NCBI RefSeq assembly: GCF_019511375.1
Contig: NZ_JAEUAO010000004.1
Location: 1-64,000, forward strand
Direction of reading: 5' to 3'
DNA length: 64,000 nucleotides
Source: Rhizobium herbae
GTDB lineage: Bacteria > Pseudomonadota > Alphaproteobacteria > Rhizobiales > Rhizobiaceae
The position numbers were made by a program, and so were the translations under genes. The first letter of the stretch is position 1, and each line of letters opens with the position of its first letter. Shown here piece after piece: positions 1 through 9,249 of this stretch. A model generated the notes under the pieces. That model did not search any database. It was given only the letters and a program-made list of their open reading frames with translations, and was not told the DNA's origin.

Positions 1-40
1 TTACACGATCGCGACATTCGGCAAATCCGAATGCGCTTGA

Positions 41-420
<380 letters not shown>

Positions 421-496
421 ACCGCAGCGACCGCAGTTTTGAGCATGCCCGCATTGAGGGGCGGGGTCACGGCAGGCATGATCGGGGATAGCGACA

Positions 497-1150
497 TCAC
501 GCTGTGTGTCGGCAACCGTTCAAAAACAGATCGGCACAGATCTCCGCCCTTGTGGCGATCTCTTGCGGTGTGGGTGGTTGTCGTTGACGAAGAAGAACCG
601 CGCGTTGCGGCTCCATGATCATCATGCCTCGAAGCATACCTGACGCCAGGGCGGCGTCCTCGATCTTCAGGCGCTTCAGGCCCGCTTGCAGGACAAGCCA
701 GCGTTCCAATGCCGCGCTGGTCTGGGCAATGGCCTGCGTATGAAACGTATTGGCAATTTCCGGAAAGCGGTCAGCTTCCGCGATCACCAGTTTGAAGATG
801 GCAATCGTGTATCCGGCGAGGGCCAAATCCCCATAGGCCGTCAGCAGGCGGACGAGACCATCTCTCAGTTCCATCTTTGCAAGTGCTGTTTCATCCAGAG
901 TCAGAAAAAACTGGCCGATCCGATCAGAAACCACGCTTGAGAACAAATCGGCCTTCGTGGGGAAGAGCCTGTAGAGCGTTTTGGTGGATACGCCGGCGGC
1001 CTGGGCGATCAGATTGATATTAGCCGATGCAAAACCATTTTCCTGGAAGTGCGGATTTGCAGCTTCGATGATGAGTGACCGTGTCTCGTCGTCGCATCGA
1101 ACCGGCGGCCTGCCGCGCGAGCGTTTTTCGGGTTTTTTATTTTCGACCAT
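497..1150 (-). CDS. TetR/AcrR family transcriptional repressor
   Basis: 217 residues. A basic N-terminal arm (KKPEKRSRGRPP) precedes a typical TetR helix-turn-helix at about residues 23-70, including IAQAAGVSTKTLYRLFPTKA. The C-terminal ligand-binding domain is of usual length but not diagnostic. The gene is divergent from an EmrB-type MFS pump with 127 bp between the starts, the classical arrangement for a local repressor of a drug efflux operon. The intergenic inverted repeat at 1199-1214 is a candidate operator. The inducer is unknown. Confidence 0.88.
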   Translation of the reverse strand: MVENKKPEKRSRGRPPVRCDDETRSLIIEAANPHFQENGFASANINLIAQAAGVSTKTLYRLFPTKADLFSSVVSDRIGQFFLTLDETALAKMELRDGLVRLLTAYGDLALAGYTIAIFKLVIAEADRFPEIANTFHTQAIAQTSAALERWLVLQAGLKRLKIEDAALASGMLRGMMIMEPQRAVLLRQRQPPTPQEIATRAEICADLFLNGCRHTA

Positions 1151-1169
1151 CGAAATTTTCCAAATTATG

Positions 1170-1214
1170 TTGACGTTCAGTTTAAATGGGTTATTTTAGA
1201 AAGCAATCGCTTTC
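1170..1214 (+). promoter_or_regulatory. candidate efflux promoter and TetR operator
   Basis: TTGACG at 1170-1175 and TATTTT at 1192-1197 are spaced by 16 bp and make a plausible sigma-70 promoter for the pump genes. Directly downstream, GAAAGC (1199-1204) and GCTTTC (1209-1214) form a 6-bp inverted repeat with a 4-bp spacer. It sits where transcription would begin, as expected for a repressor site. Assignment to the neighbouring TetR protein is inferred from position. Confidence 0.45.
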
Positions 1215-1277
1215 CTATTTATCAACCACTCGAATTGATGGCATGACCGGCCTTGCAAGCCGGCGCCGAGGTCAACC

Positions 1278-2930
1278 ATGGCGGCACTTCAACATAACGT
1301 CGTTTCGCTTCCAGCGCCCAGACTGGCTCCTGAAGAAGGCACTGTCAGCCAGATGCCTTTGCCGCAAAAGGTGACGCTGCCCGCGATCACGCCTTTGACG
1401 AGCAGTCAAAAATTGCTGCTGACGACAGGATTGGCAGGGTCTTTCCTCATCAACGTGTCCGCCCAGTTCGTCACGACAAATATTGCCGACCTGCAAGGTG
1501 GCATCGGTGCCACGCCCGATGAGGCGTCCTGGATCTCGACCGTGTACACCATGGCAAGTTTTGCTGGGATTGTCGCGTCGGGACCGTTGATCAAGACGTT
1601 TGGCCTGAAGCGGTATCTGACCGCGAACGCGGTGGTCTTCTCCCTGGCTGCCTTCGCATGCATGCTGATCGCTCAGTTGAATGCGATCATTGCGTTTCGT
1701 TTCATTCAAGGACTGGCGGCTGGCGGCTTCGGGCCGGTCGCCTTCATTTCCGTGTTCATGGTGATGGGCGGACGTCGCCTGCCGATGGGCCTGACGCTGC
1801 TCGGATTTGTCCTGCTATTTCCGGCGACACTCGGGCCGACGATGTCGGGATACATCGAAGATAGTTTCGGATGGCGGAGTTTCTTCTTCACTCAGGTATT
1901 GATCGGTGCCGTGCTTGCCATCGCGGCCGTTTCCTTTCTGCCCAGGCAACCCGTGTCCTGGTCCGGCCTCAAGACGGACTGGACGGCAATTCTCATGCTC
2001 TCCGCAGCGTTGGGCTTCTTGGTCATCGTTCTCAGCCAAGGGACCCGGCGCTTCTGGTTCGACAACGACATGATTGTCTGGTGCACTGTTGCCTGCGTTT
2101 CGGCATGGGCGGGCTTCATCTTCCTCTGCCGTTTCTCGCCCCTGCCGATCATAGCCCCCCGGCTGCTGCTCAAACGCTCCTTCGGCATTCCGATCGCCCT
2201 TAATCTGGTGTTCCGCGCCGGGTTCGTCGTCACCAGCTACTTGGTTCCCCTGTTTCTGGGAACGGTTCAGGGGTATCGGCCATTGGAGGTCGCCGGCTTG
2301 CTCGGCTGGGCCGCGATTGCGCAACTTGCAGCGCTTCCCCTTGTATGGGGTCTGTTGCAGCGGTTCGATAGCAGGCTGATCATGGGATTGGGCTTGTTGC
2401 TGTGCGGCATTGGGACCGCGCTTGGCATTGCCGGAACTGGCTTGAGTTCAGGCGATCAGTTCCAGACGATGGTTTTTGTCTTTGCCGTTGGGCAACTTTT
2501 CTTTCTCGTGCCCGATCTATTGATCGGTGCGGGCTCGCTGACGCCGCCGGATCTGCCGACTGCTTCCCTGGCTTTCAACATGACGACGCTGGGCGGTACG
2601 ACACTTGGGTCGGCCCTGGTTTCCCATCTGGTGACCGAGCGGGAGAAGTTCCATTCGAACATTCTGACGGAAAACCTGTCGCTGTATGACCCGGTCGTCT
2701 CTGATCGGATAACCGTGATCGCCACAAGCCTCGGCAGCCGTCTGGTGGACGATGCCGCCGTGACGGCGCGCGCCGTATCCTTCGTCGGAGCAATTGCTCG
2801 CAAGGAGGCTTGGGTTCTGGCCTTCAACGACGGTTTTCTGGCCGTTGCCGTCATCTTGACCATCAGCGCCGCGGGCGTGCTTGCGATCGGCAAAAGCCCG
2901 GCCCACCGTACAAAAGGAGAGGCAAAATGA
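1278..2930 (+). CDS. DHA2-family MFS multidrug efflux transporter (EmrB-like)
   Basis: 550 residues with many hydrophobic segments, the size and pattern of 14-helix DHA2 drug:proton antiporters. The N-terminal region has the family layout (NVSAQFVTTNIADLQGGIGA followed by DEASWISTVYTMA). It would act in the inner membrane and hand substrates to the downstream adaptor. The stop codon overlaps the start of the HlyD gene (ATGA at 2927-2930), so the two are translationally coupled. Start chosen at ATG 1278, just downstream of the candidate promoter. Substrate unknown. Confidence 0.88.
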   Translation: MAALQHNVVSLPAPRLAPEEGTVSQMPLPQKVTLPAITPLTSSQKLLLTTGLAGSFLINVSAQFVTTNIADLQGGIGATPDEASWISTVYTMASFAGIVASGPLIKTFGLKRYLTANAVVFSLAAFACMLIAQLNAIIAFRFIQGLAAGGFGPVAFISVFMVMGGRRLPMGLTLLGFVLLFPATLGPTMSGYIEDSFGWRSFFFTQVLIGAVLAIAAVSFLPRQPVSWSGLKTDWTAILMLSAALGFLVIVLSQGTRRFWFDNDMIVWCTVACVSAWAGFIFLCRFSPLPIIAPRLLLKRSFGIPIALNLVFRAGFVVTSYLVPLFLGTVQGYRPLEVAGLLGWAAIAQLAALPLVWGLLQRFDSRLIMGLGLLLCGIGTALGIAGTGLSSGDQFQTMVFVFAVGQLFFLVPDLLIGAGSLTPPDLPTASLAFNMTTLGGTTLGSALVSHLVTEREKFHSNILTENLSLYDPVVSDRITVIATSLGSRLVDDAAVTARAVSFVGAIARKEAWVLAFNDGFLAVAVILTISAAGVLAIGKSPAHRTKGEAK

Positions 2931-3952
2931 AATTGTTCACAGCATCGCTCGGCAGTCTTCTGGTCGCGGGCAGTGTCTATGGCGCGACAACCTTGTCCGT
3001 AGCGCCAGGCAACTGGCTGGGAAACTGGCAGGCAACGTCCACCGACAATGCCTATGTTCGCGGCGATGTCACGCCGATTAGCCCCAAGATCACCGGCTTT
3101 GTCGTGGATGTTCCGATCAAGGACAACCAGAAGGTCACGGCCGGCCAGATCCTGTTTCGCATCGAAGACAACGACTACAGGGCGCGGGTTGAGCAGGCAC
3201 AGGCTGCGCTCGCCAGCAAACGCGCCGCCATTATCAATCTCGACAGCCGGTTGAAGCTGCAGCAAACAGCCATCGAGCAGGCGCAGGCAGCGCTTGACGG
3301 TGCGCAGGCCGATGCTGATCGCGCCAGGAAGGATTTCGCAAGAAGCGTCGGTCTGTTGAAGAGTGGTACCGCAACCCAGGCAAATGTTGATCTGACGCAA
3401 TCGGCAAACCTTGGCGCAATCGCAAGAGTGTCGCAGGCAAAAGCGAACTTGGTGGCCGCGCATGTCCAGACGGACGTACTGGAAAGCCAGAGGCCTCAAC
3501 TTCTCGGGGATATAGAAGGGGCGGCTGCCGCCCTGCGCCTTGCTGAAATAGACTTGGAAAGCACCACCGTTCGTGCGCCCGCCGACGGACACGTCGGAGA
3601 GCGGCAAGCGCGGGTCGGGCAGTTTGTGAAGCCCGGGGCCCCTTTGATCGCCTTCGTTGAAAACACCAGATGGGTCATTGCGAACTTCAAGGAAACCCAA
3701 CTCGCCGGAATGCAAGCTGGCGACTCGGCGATGATTGAGATCGATGGCGTGCCGGACGTGACCTACAAAGGGCACATTGAAAGTTTCTCGCCGGCAAGCG
3801 GGGCTCAGTTTGCTCTCCTGCCGCCTGACAATGCGACAGGCAATTTTACGCGGATCGTCCAACGTGTTCCCGTTCGTATCACTCTGGATGAGAATCAGGT
3901 GGGGCTTGACCGCCCGCTTCCAGGAATGTCGGCACGGGTCGCAATTGAGTAG
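2927..3952 (+). CDS. HlyD/EmrA-type membrane fusion protein
   Basis: 341 residues. One N-terminal hydrophobic anchor, then a lipoyl/barrel-sandwich half (DNAYVRGDVTPISPKITGFV), an alpha-helical hairpin rich in Ala, Gln and Lys (about residues 85-190), the second lipoyl half (STTVRAPADGHVGERQ) and a beta-barrel (GDSAMIEIDG). This is the order of EmrA/HlyD adaptors that link an inner-membrane MFS pump to an outer-membrane channel; no TolC homologue is present nearby. The start is fixed by AAAGGAGAGG a few bases upstream and the ATGA overlap; a longer frame upstream is not expected to be translated. Confidence 0.9.
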   Translation: MKLFTASLGSLLVAGSVYGATTLSVAPGNWLGNWQATSTDNAYVRGDVTPISPKITGFVVDVPIKDNQKVTAGQILFRIEDNDYRARVEQAQAALASKRAAIINLDSRLKLQQTAIEQAQAALDGAQADADRARKDFARSVGLLKSGTATQANVDLTQSANLGAIARVSQAKANLVAAHVQTDVLESQRPQLLGDIEGAAAALRLAEIDLESTTVRAPADGHVGERQARVGQFVKPGAPLIAFVENTRWVIANFKETQLAGMQAGDSAMIEIDGVPDVTYKGHIESFSPASGAQFALLPPDNATGNFTRIVQRVPVRITLDENQVGLDRPLPGMSARVAIE

Positions 3953-4530
3953 GTAAAGTCGATCGGTCGATGTGGGTTGAGCAGCTTCCATCGGACTATC
4001 GGCAGATTCGCCGCCTGCTGCATGCTGATGGCTTCAAAATCCGGCTCGGCATCATGCAGGGGAAGCGCATAGCTTTATCATCCAATCGCGCAGGTAAGTC
4101 GTAGATCCTGGGCACGGAATCGGACTGATGCCGTCGAGCGACGACCAGATAGAAAGAGGCAAAACTCGCCCGTCTGCTGCCAGACTGTCGTCAGCGGAGA
4201 TCCGTCGTGCTTGCCGTCTAATGCGTGGCAGTCGCGGCGATAATCGCGCACGAACTTCGCCACATATTTTCAAGGCGATCACCGGGATGGCTCCCCTCAG
4301 TTATTTCGCTGAGCCTGCGCGGTAACACTGCGAACTCCGGTGCATATGTCGTGGATGCGTGGGCGAGTAAGATCGCGGCTCAATCTCTTGCGGTGAAAGT
4401 ATCGCCTGGGTCCATTTTTCAGCACCTGTTCTTTTGAACTTTCCGTACTCCCGGGAAGGGTGCCTAGCCTCAAGCCAAATTCGTACTTGTCTTAAGAGGT
4501 CGTGGCCACGCGGCGAATGTCCTAAATTGA
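3953..4530 (+). other. gene-poor stretch with a possible AraC-type scrap
   Basis: About 580 bp without a convincing gene. A short plus-strand frame at 4128-4325 ends with HIFKAITGMAPLSYF, which resembles the second helix-turn-helix of AraC-family regulators (xLFKxxTGMSPLxY). No other part of such a gene is visible, so this is at best a decayed fragment. The remaining frames do not resemble known families. Confidence 0.3.
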
Positions 4531-4579
4531 CGGATATGTGACATTTGAGACAGCCAGGCTTTGTCCTAACATCAGGGCT
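4531..4579 (+). promoter_or_regulatory. conserved 49-bp promoter element (copy 1), upstream of the SDR gene
   Basis: This segment matches the segment at 9100-9148 at 35 of 49 positions without gaps. Both copies share CGGATAT, TGACATTT, AGAC, CCTA and a closing GGCT, and both place a -10-like hexamer at the same spot (TAACAT here at 4567-4572). Copy 2 precedes a GlxA/AraC regulator gene, so the element is probably that regulator's operator plus core promoter. It lies 28 bp upstream of the SDR start. Confidence 0.55.
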
Positions 4580-4606
4580 GGGAAGTTCAACCTGATGGAG
4601 ATTGTT

Positions 4607-5407
4607 ATGACCGAGAACTCGAATGGTACCGCACTCATCACTGGCGCTTCCTCTGGTATCGGCGCGATTTATGCGGATCGGCTGGCGCGCCGGGGCTATG
4701 ATCTGATCCTCGTGGCCCGCAATAAGGAGCGCCTCGATGCGCTGGCCGAACGCCTCACCGACGAAACAGGGCGCGCTGTCGAAGTGATCGCGGCGGACCT
4801 TGGCAACAAGGATGATCTCGGCCGCATCGAGAAGGTACTGCGTGCCGACGCCAGCATTACCACGCTGGTCAACAACGCCGGTGTCGGCGCAACCGCCCCG
4901 CTGCTTTCGTCGGACATCGACAAGATGGAAGAGATGATCACGCTGAACGTCACTGCGCTAATGCGGCTGACCTATGCTGCAGTGCCCGGCTTCGTGAAAC
5001 GGGGCACCGGCGCGATCATCAACATCGCCTCGATCGTTGCTATCGCGCCGGAACGGCTGAACGGCGTGTACGGCGGAAGCAAGGCCTTCGTGCTGGCGCT
5101 CACCCTGTCGCTCGAGCAGGAGCTGGCTGACAAGAATATCCGCGTCCAGGCCGTTCTTCCGGGCGCCACGGCGACCGATTTCTGGGGCATTGCCGGGACG
5201 CCGCTGGAGTATGTGCCGAGCGAGATCGTCATGTCCGCCGAGGACATGGTGGATGCCTCGCTTGCCGGCTTCGACCTCGGCGAGTTGATTACCATTCCGG
5301 CGCTTCCGGACGCACGCGACTGGGAGGCATACGAAGCGGCGCGGCAGAAGCTCATGCCGAGCCTTTCGCTCAGCACGCCGGCTGCGCGATATCGAGTTGG
5401 GGGATAA
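4607..5407 (+). CDS. short-chain dehydrogenase/reductase
   Basis: 266 residues of a classical SDR. The cofactor motif TGASSGIG is at residues 12-19, NNAG at 89-92, catalytic Ser142, Tyr155 and Lys159 (YGGSK). The absence of an acidic residue after the second strand (VARNKER) suggests NADP(H). The start at ATG 4607 is preceded by GGAG at 4597-4600; an in-frame earlier start would overlap the promoter element. It leads a probable operon with an epoxide hydrolase and a VOC protein, which suggests carbonyl or epoxide detoxification. Substrate unknown. Confidence 0.9.
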   Translation: MTENSNGTALITGASSGIGAIYADRLARRGYDLILVARNKERLDALAERLTDETGRAVEVIAADLGNKDDLGRIEKVLRADASITTLVNNAGVGATAPLLSSDIDKMEEMITLNVTALMRLTYAAVPGFVKRGTGAIINIASIVAIAPERLNGVYGGSKAFVLALTLSLEQELADKNIRVQAVLPGATATDFWGIAGTPLEYVPSEIVMSAEDMVDASLAGFDLGELITIPALPDARDWEAYEAARQKLMPSLSLSTPAARYRVGG

Positions 5408-5495
5408 TGGGGTCCCCGCCGTCAGAGACTTCACCTCTTGAAATGTACGCCTATGTCGGCGCGGTTCCGTCGATCGGCAAAACAAGGAGAATGAC

Positions 5496-6854
5496 ATGTC
5501 GAGACCGTATTCGATAATTGGCAAGCGCAATCGACTTGCCGCCACCGCATTGGCTGGAGCGATCGCAATTTTTCTTCCCGCGGTCGTGGCTCATGCCGAA
5601 ACGAGCTCTCCTGCGCGGAGCGGCGTCGAGGTTGCGCAGGCTTCCGTAAACGGTGCGTCAGAAGCCCAGCCGGCTGTCGACGAAACCATCCGGCCATTCC
5701 AGTTCCGTGCAACCGATGAGGCCATTGCCGATCTCCAGCGGCGGGTCAAGGCGACGCGATGGCCGAGCCAGGAGCTTGTCCGAGACGACACGCAGGGCGT
5801 TCGGCTGGCGACGATGCAGAAGCTCGCCGACTATTGGGCGAACCAGTACGACTGGCGAAAAATCGAGACGAGGTTGGACGCCCTGCCTCAGTTCGTGACG
5901 AATATCGACGGCGTTGACATCCACTTCATCCACGTTAAGTCGAAGCACCCGAACGCGCTGCCGGTGATTATTACCCATGGCTGGCCAGGCTCGATCATCG
6001 AGCAGATGAAGATCATTGATCCATTGACCAATCCCACAGCGCACGGCGGAAGTGCATCCGACGCCTTCGATGTCGTCATTCCGTCAATCCCCGGTTACGG
6101 CTTTTCCGGCAAGCCCACAGAACTCGGCTGGGACCCGCAGCGTGTCGCGCGGGCCTGGGCCGTTCTGATGGACCGCCTGGGCTATAAGAAATATGTCGCG
6201 CAGGGCGGCGACTGGGGTGACGCTGTCAACGAGGCGCTACAGAAGCCTGCGGGGCTGCTTGGCATCCATACCAACATGCCCGGCACGCTTCCCGACAACA
6301 TTTCAGCGGCGCTGGCCGGCGGTCCGCAGCCGACGGGCCTGACGGGCGACGAGGAGTATGCGTGGAAGCAGCTCGATTTCTTCTACAAGCATCGTGTCGG
6401 CTACGCGTTGGAAATGGGGGCCCGGCCACAGACACTCTACGGCCTGGACGATTCGCCGATCGCGCTCGCCGCGTGGATGATTGACCATGATCCGGAGAGC
6501 CAGAAGCTGATCGGCCGTGTCTTTGACGGGGCTTCGGAAGGGCTGACGCGCGACGACATCCTCGACAACATCACGCTCTACTGGCTGACGAACACGGGAC
6601 TGTCTTCGGGTCGGCTCTTCTGGGAAAGCAAGCTCGCCTTCTTCGCGCCCAAGGGCGTGACCATCCCGGTCGCGGTGAGCGCCTTTCCTGACGAGATCTA
6701 CACCGCGCCCCGCAGTTGGACCGAGAAAGCCTTTCCGAAGCTAATCCACTACAATCGACTGCCCAAGGGCGGGCACTTTGCCGCCTGGGAACAGCCGGAA
6801 GTCTTCACTAAAGAGTTGCGAGCTTCGTTCAGGTCGCTGCGTTCATCGAATTGA
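5496..6854 (+). CDS. secreted epoxide hydrolase (EHN/alpha-beta hydrolase)
   Basis: 452 residues. The first ~35 form a signal peptide (basic start, hydrophobic core, VAHAE cleavage site), so the enzyme is probably periplasmic. An epoxide-hydrolase N-terminal domain (about 62-150, FRATDEAIADLQRRV) is followed by the alpha/beta-hydrolase core with oxyanion motif HGWPGS at 161-166, nucleophile Asp239 in GGDWG, and the catalytic His in KGGHFAAWEQP near the C-terminus. The architecture is that of microsomal-type epoxide hydrolases, which open epoxides to diols. An AAGGAG-like site precedes ATG 5496. It lies between an SDR and a VOC gene. Confidence 0.9.
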   Translation: MSRPYSIIGKRNRLAATALAGAIAIFLPAVVAHAETSSPARSGVEVAQASVNGASEAQPAVDETIRPFQFRATDEAIADLQRRVKATRWPSQELVRDDTQGVRLATMQKLADYWANQYDWRKIETRLDALPQFVTNIDGVDIHFIHVKSKHPNALPVIITHGWPGSIIEQMKIIDPLTNPTAHGGSASDAFDVVIPSIPGYGFSGKPTELGWDPQRVARAWAVLMDRLGYKKYVAQGGDWGDAVNEALQKPAGLLGIHTNMPGTLPDNISAALAGGPQPTGLTGDEEYAWKQLDFFYKHRVGYALEMGARPQTLYGLDDSPIALAAWMIDHDPESQKLIGRVFDGASEGLTRDDILDNITLYWLTNTGLSSGRLFWESKLAFFAPKGVTIPVAVSAFPDEIYTAPRSWTEKAFPKLIHYNRLPKGGHFAAWEQPEVFTKELRASFRSLRSSN

Positions 6855-6905
6855 GAAAGAAGGGGCGCGGAAACGCGCCGCCTTCCCTTCCACAAGGAGA
6901 AAGCC

Positions 6906-7544
6906 ATGACCAGTGCAATCAAAACCCCCAACATCCAAACGGTCGACCTGAAGCTTGAGGTCGTCGTTATCCCCGTCTCGGACGTCGACCGTGCAAAGCG
7001 CTTTTATGACAGCCTGGGTTGGAGGCTCGACGCCGACTTTGCCGTCGGTGATACATTCCGGGTCGTGCAGTTCACGCCGCCAGGCTCACCGAGTTCGATC
7101 CACTTCGGTACGGGGCTGACGTCGGCGGCGCCCGGCTCGGCAAGCGGGCTCTATCTCGTCGTGTCGGATATCGAGGCCGCGCGCGCCGAACTCATCGATC
7201 ACGGCGCCGACGTCAGCGAGATTTTCCACCGTGCCGGTCCGGGACAGCCGCCGCTCAGCGGTCGCGATCCGGAGCGGCGGAGCTATCGCTCCTACGCCTC
7301 GTTCAGCGATCCGGACGGCAACGGCTGGCTGCTCCAGGAAGTAACCGAACGATTGCCTGGACGCATGGATACGGACGTTACGACGTTCACCTCGTCGATC
7401 GAGCTCGCAGTGGCGCTCCGGCGCGCGGCGGCGGCCCACGGCGAACACGAGAAGCGAACCGACGGCAAGCATGATGAGAACTGGCCGGACTGGTACGCCG
7501 ACTACATCGTGCGGGAGCAGGCCGGCAAGCCGCTGCCATCATAG
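6906..7544 (+). CDS. VOC/glyoxalase superfamily protein
   Basis: 212 residues. The N-terminal ~150 form one vicinal-oxygen-chelate domain, beginning LKLEVVVIPVSDVDRAKRFY and closing with SFSDPDGNGWLLQEV, the usual start and end signatures. The C-terminal ~60 residues are charged (HGEHEKRTDGKHDENWPDWY) and resemble extensions seen on other rhizobial VOC proteins. An AAGGAG ribosome site lies just upstream. As third gene of the SDR and epoxide-hydrolase group it may act on a reactive carbonyl or thiol adduct; the reaction is not defined by sequence. Confidence 0.85.
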   Translation: MTSAIKTPNIQTVDLKLEVVVIPVSDVDRAKRFYDSLGWRLDADFAVGDTFRVVQFTPPGSPSSIHFGTGLTSAAPGSASGLYLVVSDIEAARAELIDHGADVSEIFHRAGPGQPPLSGRDPERRSYRSYASFSDPDGNGWLLQEVTERLPGRMDTDVTTFTSSIELAVALRRAAAAHGEHEKRTDGKHDENWPDWYADYIVREQAGKPLPS

Positions 7545-7564
7545 GCCTCTGCGATGAGGTCTTC

Positions 7565-7600
7565 GGGCTGGCAATCCACTGAAGAGCGGATTGCCAGCCC
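7565..7600. terminator. bidirectional hairpin between convergent genes
   Basis: GGGCTGGCAATCC (7565-7577) and GGATTGCCAGCCC (7588-7600) form a perfect 13-bp stem with a 10-nt loop, exactly between the ends of the VOC gene and the convergent flavoprotein gene. There is no long T tract on either side, but the position and stem strength make a shared terminator likely. Confidence 0.75.
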
Positions 7601-7607
7601 GTCCCAC

Positions 7608-8963
7608 TCAACCCATGCCCCTTAGAAGTGTCGGGATCAGTTCCGAAACCGTTGGATGGATAGGCACTGACCATTGAAGGTCGGTGTAACGCGTTCCGGC
7701 GCTCATGGCGTCGATGACACCGTGGATCGCTTCATCGCCTTCTATGCCGAGAATCGCGGCCCCGAGGATTTCCTTGGTATCGGCGTCGGCTACTACCTTC
7801 ATGAAGCCTCTTGTTTCGTCACGTTCCTTCGCTCGTCCTACCCGCGCCATCGGCCGCCTGGAGACAAGGACCTTGCGGCCTGATGATGCCGCCTCCCTCT
7901 CGGTCATTCCCGCGCGCCCAAGCGGCGGATCGATGTAGAGGGCGTAGCCTGGGATCCGGCTCGATACCTTGCGGTCTTCGTCGTCGAGAAGGTTGGCGGC
8001 GACGATCTCGAAATCATTGTAGGAGGTGTGGGTAAAGGCTCCCCGCCCGTTGCAGTCGCCGAGCGCCCAAATGCCTGCGACGTTGGTCGCGAGTTTGTCG
8101 TCGACCACGATATAGCCGCGGGGATCGACCGCAACACCGGCGATGTCGAGGCCCAAATCATCCGTGTTCGGCCTGCGTCCGGTCGCCACAAGAACGTGAC
8201 TGACATCGAAGTCGGCGCCGTCCAGGGACATCCGGATCCCGTCCTCACCTCGAGAAAACGAAATTCGATTGGCGTTCGTGCGGACATCGATGCCCTCTGC
8301 CGCAAGAATTTCCTGGATGGCGTCGGAAACGTCCTCGTCCTCCCGCGAAGCGACGCGGGCTCCGCGCTCGACCACGGTGATTTCCGAGCCGAACCGCCGA
8401 TACATCTGCGCGAACTCCAGGCCGATGTAGCTTCCGCCGATGATCGCCAGGTGGCGGGGCAGGACGTCGAGGGTAAGGATTGACGTGCTGGTAAGGTGAT
8501 CGATGTCTTCGAGCCCAGGCAGATCGGGGATAACCGGACGGGCGCCGACGTTGATGAATATCCGCGGGGCGGTGAGGGTCTCGCCGTTGACGCAAACCCT
8601 GTCGGTCGTCTCGAACCGAGCGTGGCCATAGATGGTGGTCACGCCATCCATGTTGCCGAGCCACTCTGCCAGTCCGTTTCGGGCTTCCATGGTGATCTGG
8701 TGTGCCCGGCGTCGAACGACTTGCATGTCGATAGCGATTTCACCTGAAATCTTCACGCCCAGGTCCGCCCCGCGTCGGCTTACGTATGCGGCCCGGGCGC
8801 TGGCCACCAGCGTCTTCGTGGGCATGCAACCGGAATTGACGCAGGTTCCGCCAAGGAACTTTCGTTCGACAAGGACAACCTTCATGCCTCGTTCGGCCAT
8901 CCGCACCGCAAGGGAGGGTCCAGCTTGGCCAGCACCGATCAAAATAGCATCAAACCTTCGCAT
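7608..8963 (-). CDS. pyridine nucleotide-disulfide oxidoreductase (MerA-like FAD protein)
   Basis: 451 residues. FAD motif GAGQAGPSLA at 10-19, redox-active disulfide CVNSGC at 41-46, NAD(P)H motif IGGSYIGLEFAQ, second FAD motif ALGDCNGRG, and a dimerisation domain ending in HPTVSEL with the catalytic His. This is the full fold of mercuric reductase/dihydrolipoamide dehydrogenase relatives. It lacks the N-terminal metal-binding domain and C-terminal cysteine pair of true MerA, so mercury reduction is unlikely. The promoter region at 8964-9213 also carries the conserved element at 9100, so it may share control with the SDR operon. Confidence 0.9.
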   Translation of the reverse strand: MRRFDAILIGAGQAGPSLAVRMAERGMKVVLVERKFLGGTCVNSGCMPTKTLVASARAAYVSRRGADLGVKISGEIAIDMQVVRRRAHQITMEARNGLAEWLGNMDGVTTIYGHARFETTDRVCVNGETLTAPRIFINVGARPVIPDLPGLEDIDHLTSTSILTLDVLPRHLAIIGGSYIGLEFAQMYRRFGSEITVVERGARVASREDEDVSDAIQEILAAEGIDVRTNANRISFSRGEDGIRMSLDGADFDVSHVLVATGRRPNTDDLGLDIAGVAVDPRGYIVVDDKLATNVAGIWALGDCNGRGAFTHTSYNDFEIVAANLLDDEDRKVSSRIPGYALYIDPPLGRAGMTEREAASSGRKVLVSRRPMARVGRAKERDETRGFMKVVADADTKEILGAAILGIEGDEAIHGVIDAMSAGTRYTDLQWSVPIHPTVSELIPTLLRGMG

Positions 8964-9099
8964 CAGGCCGCTCCTATCTCGAAGTGATGGCTATTGCGGA
9001 AGCGTCGTTTTCGCCAGGCCACCAAGCGTAACACATTGCCCGCCGGAGCGCACCGCCGGCGCCCATGCCATGGCTCAACTCCGATCTGGCTGAAATAGC

Positions 9100-9148
9100 C
9101 GGATATATGACATTTTAGACGTTCAAGTTTCACCCTAGTATCGAGGCT
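9100..9148 (+). promoter_or_regulatory. conserved 49-bp promoter element (copy 2), upstream of the GlxA/AraC gene
   Basis: Ungapped partner of 4531-4579 (35/49 identical). The -10-like hexamer is TAGTAT at 9136-9141, at the same offset as TAACAT in copy 1. It lies about 100 bp upstream of the AraC-type regulator start and about 140 bp upstream of the divergent flavoprotein start, so it could serve autoregulation, the flavoprotein, or both. Confidence 0.55.
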
Positions 9149-9249
9149 CCAAATTCAACGAAATGAGTTCGGCTTCCGCAACATACGCTCTTATACTATG
9201 ACGGACATCTCAAATGGGCAGCGATTTCGGACAAGGGATGTGGTGTGCC

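Noticed and set aside
7608-8963. True mercuric reductase
   Set aside because: The N-terminal metal-binding domain and the C-terminal vicinal cysteines of MerA are missing and there are no other mer genes.
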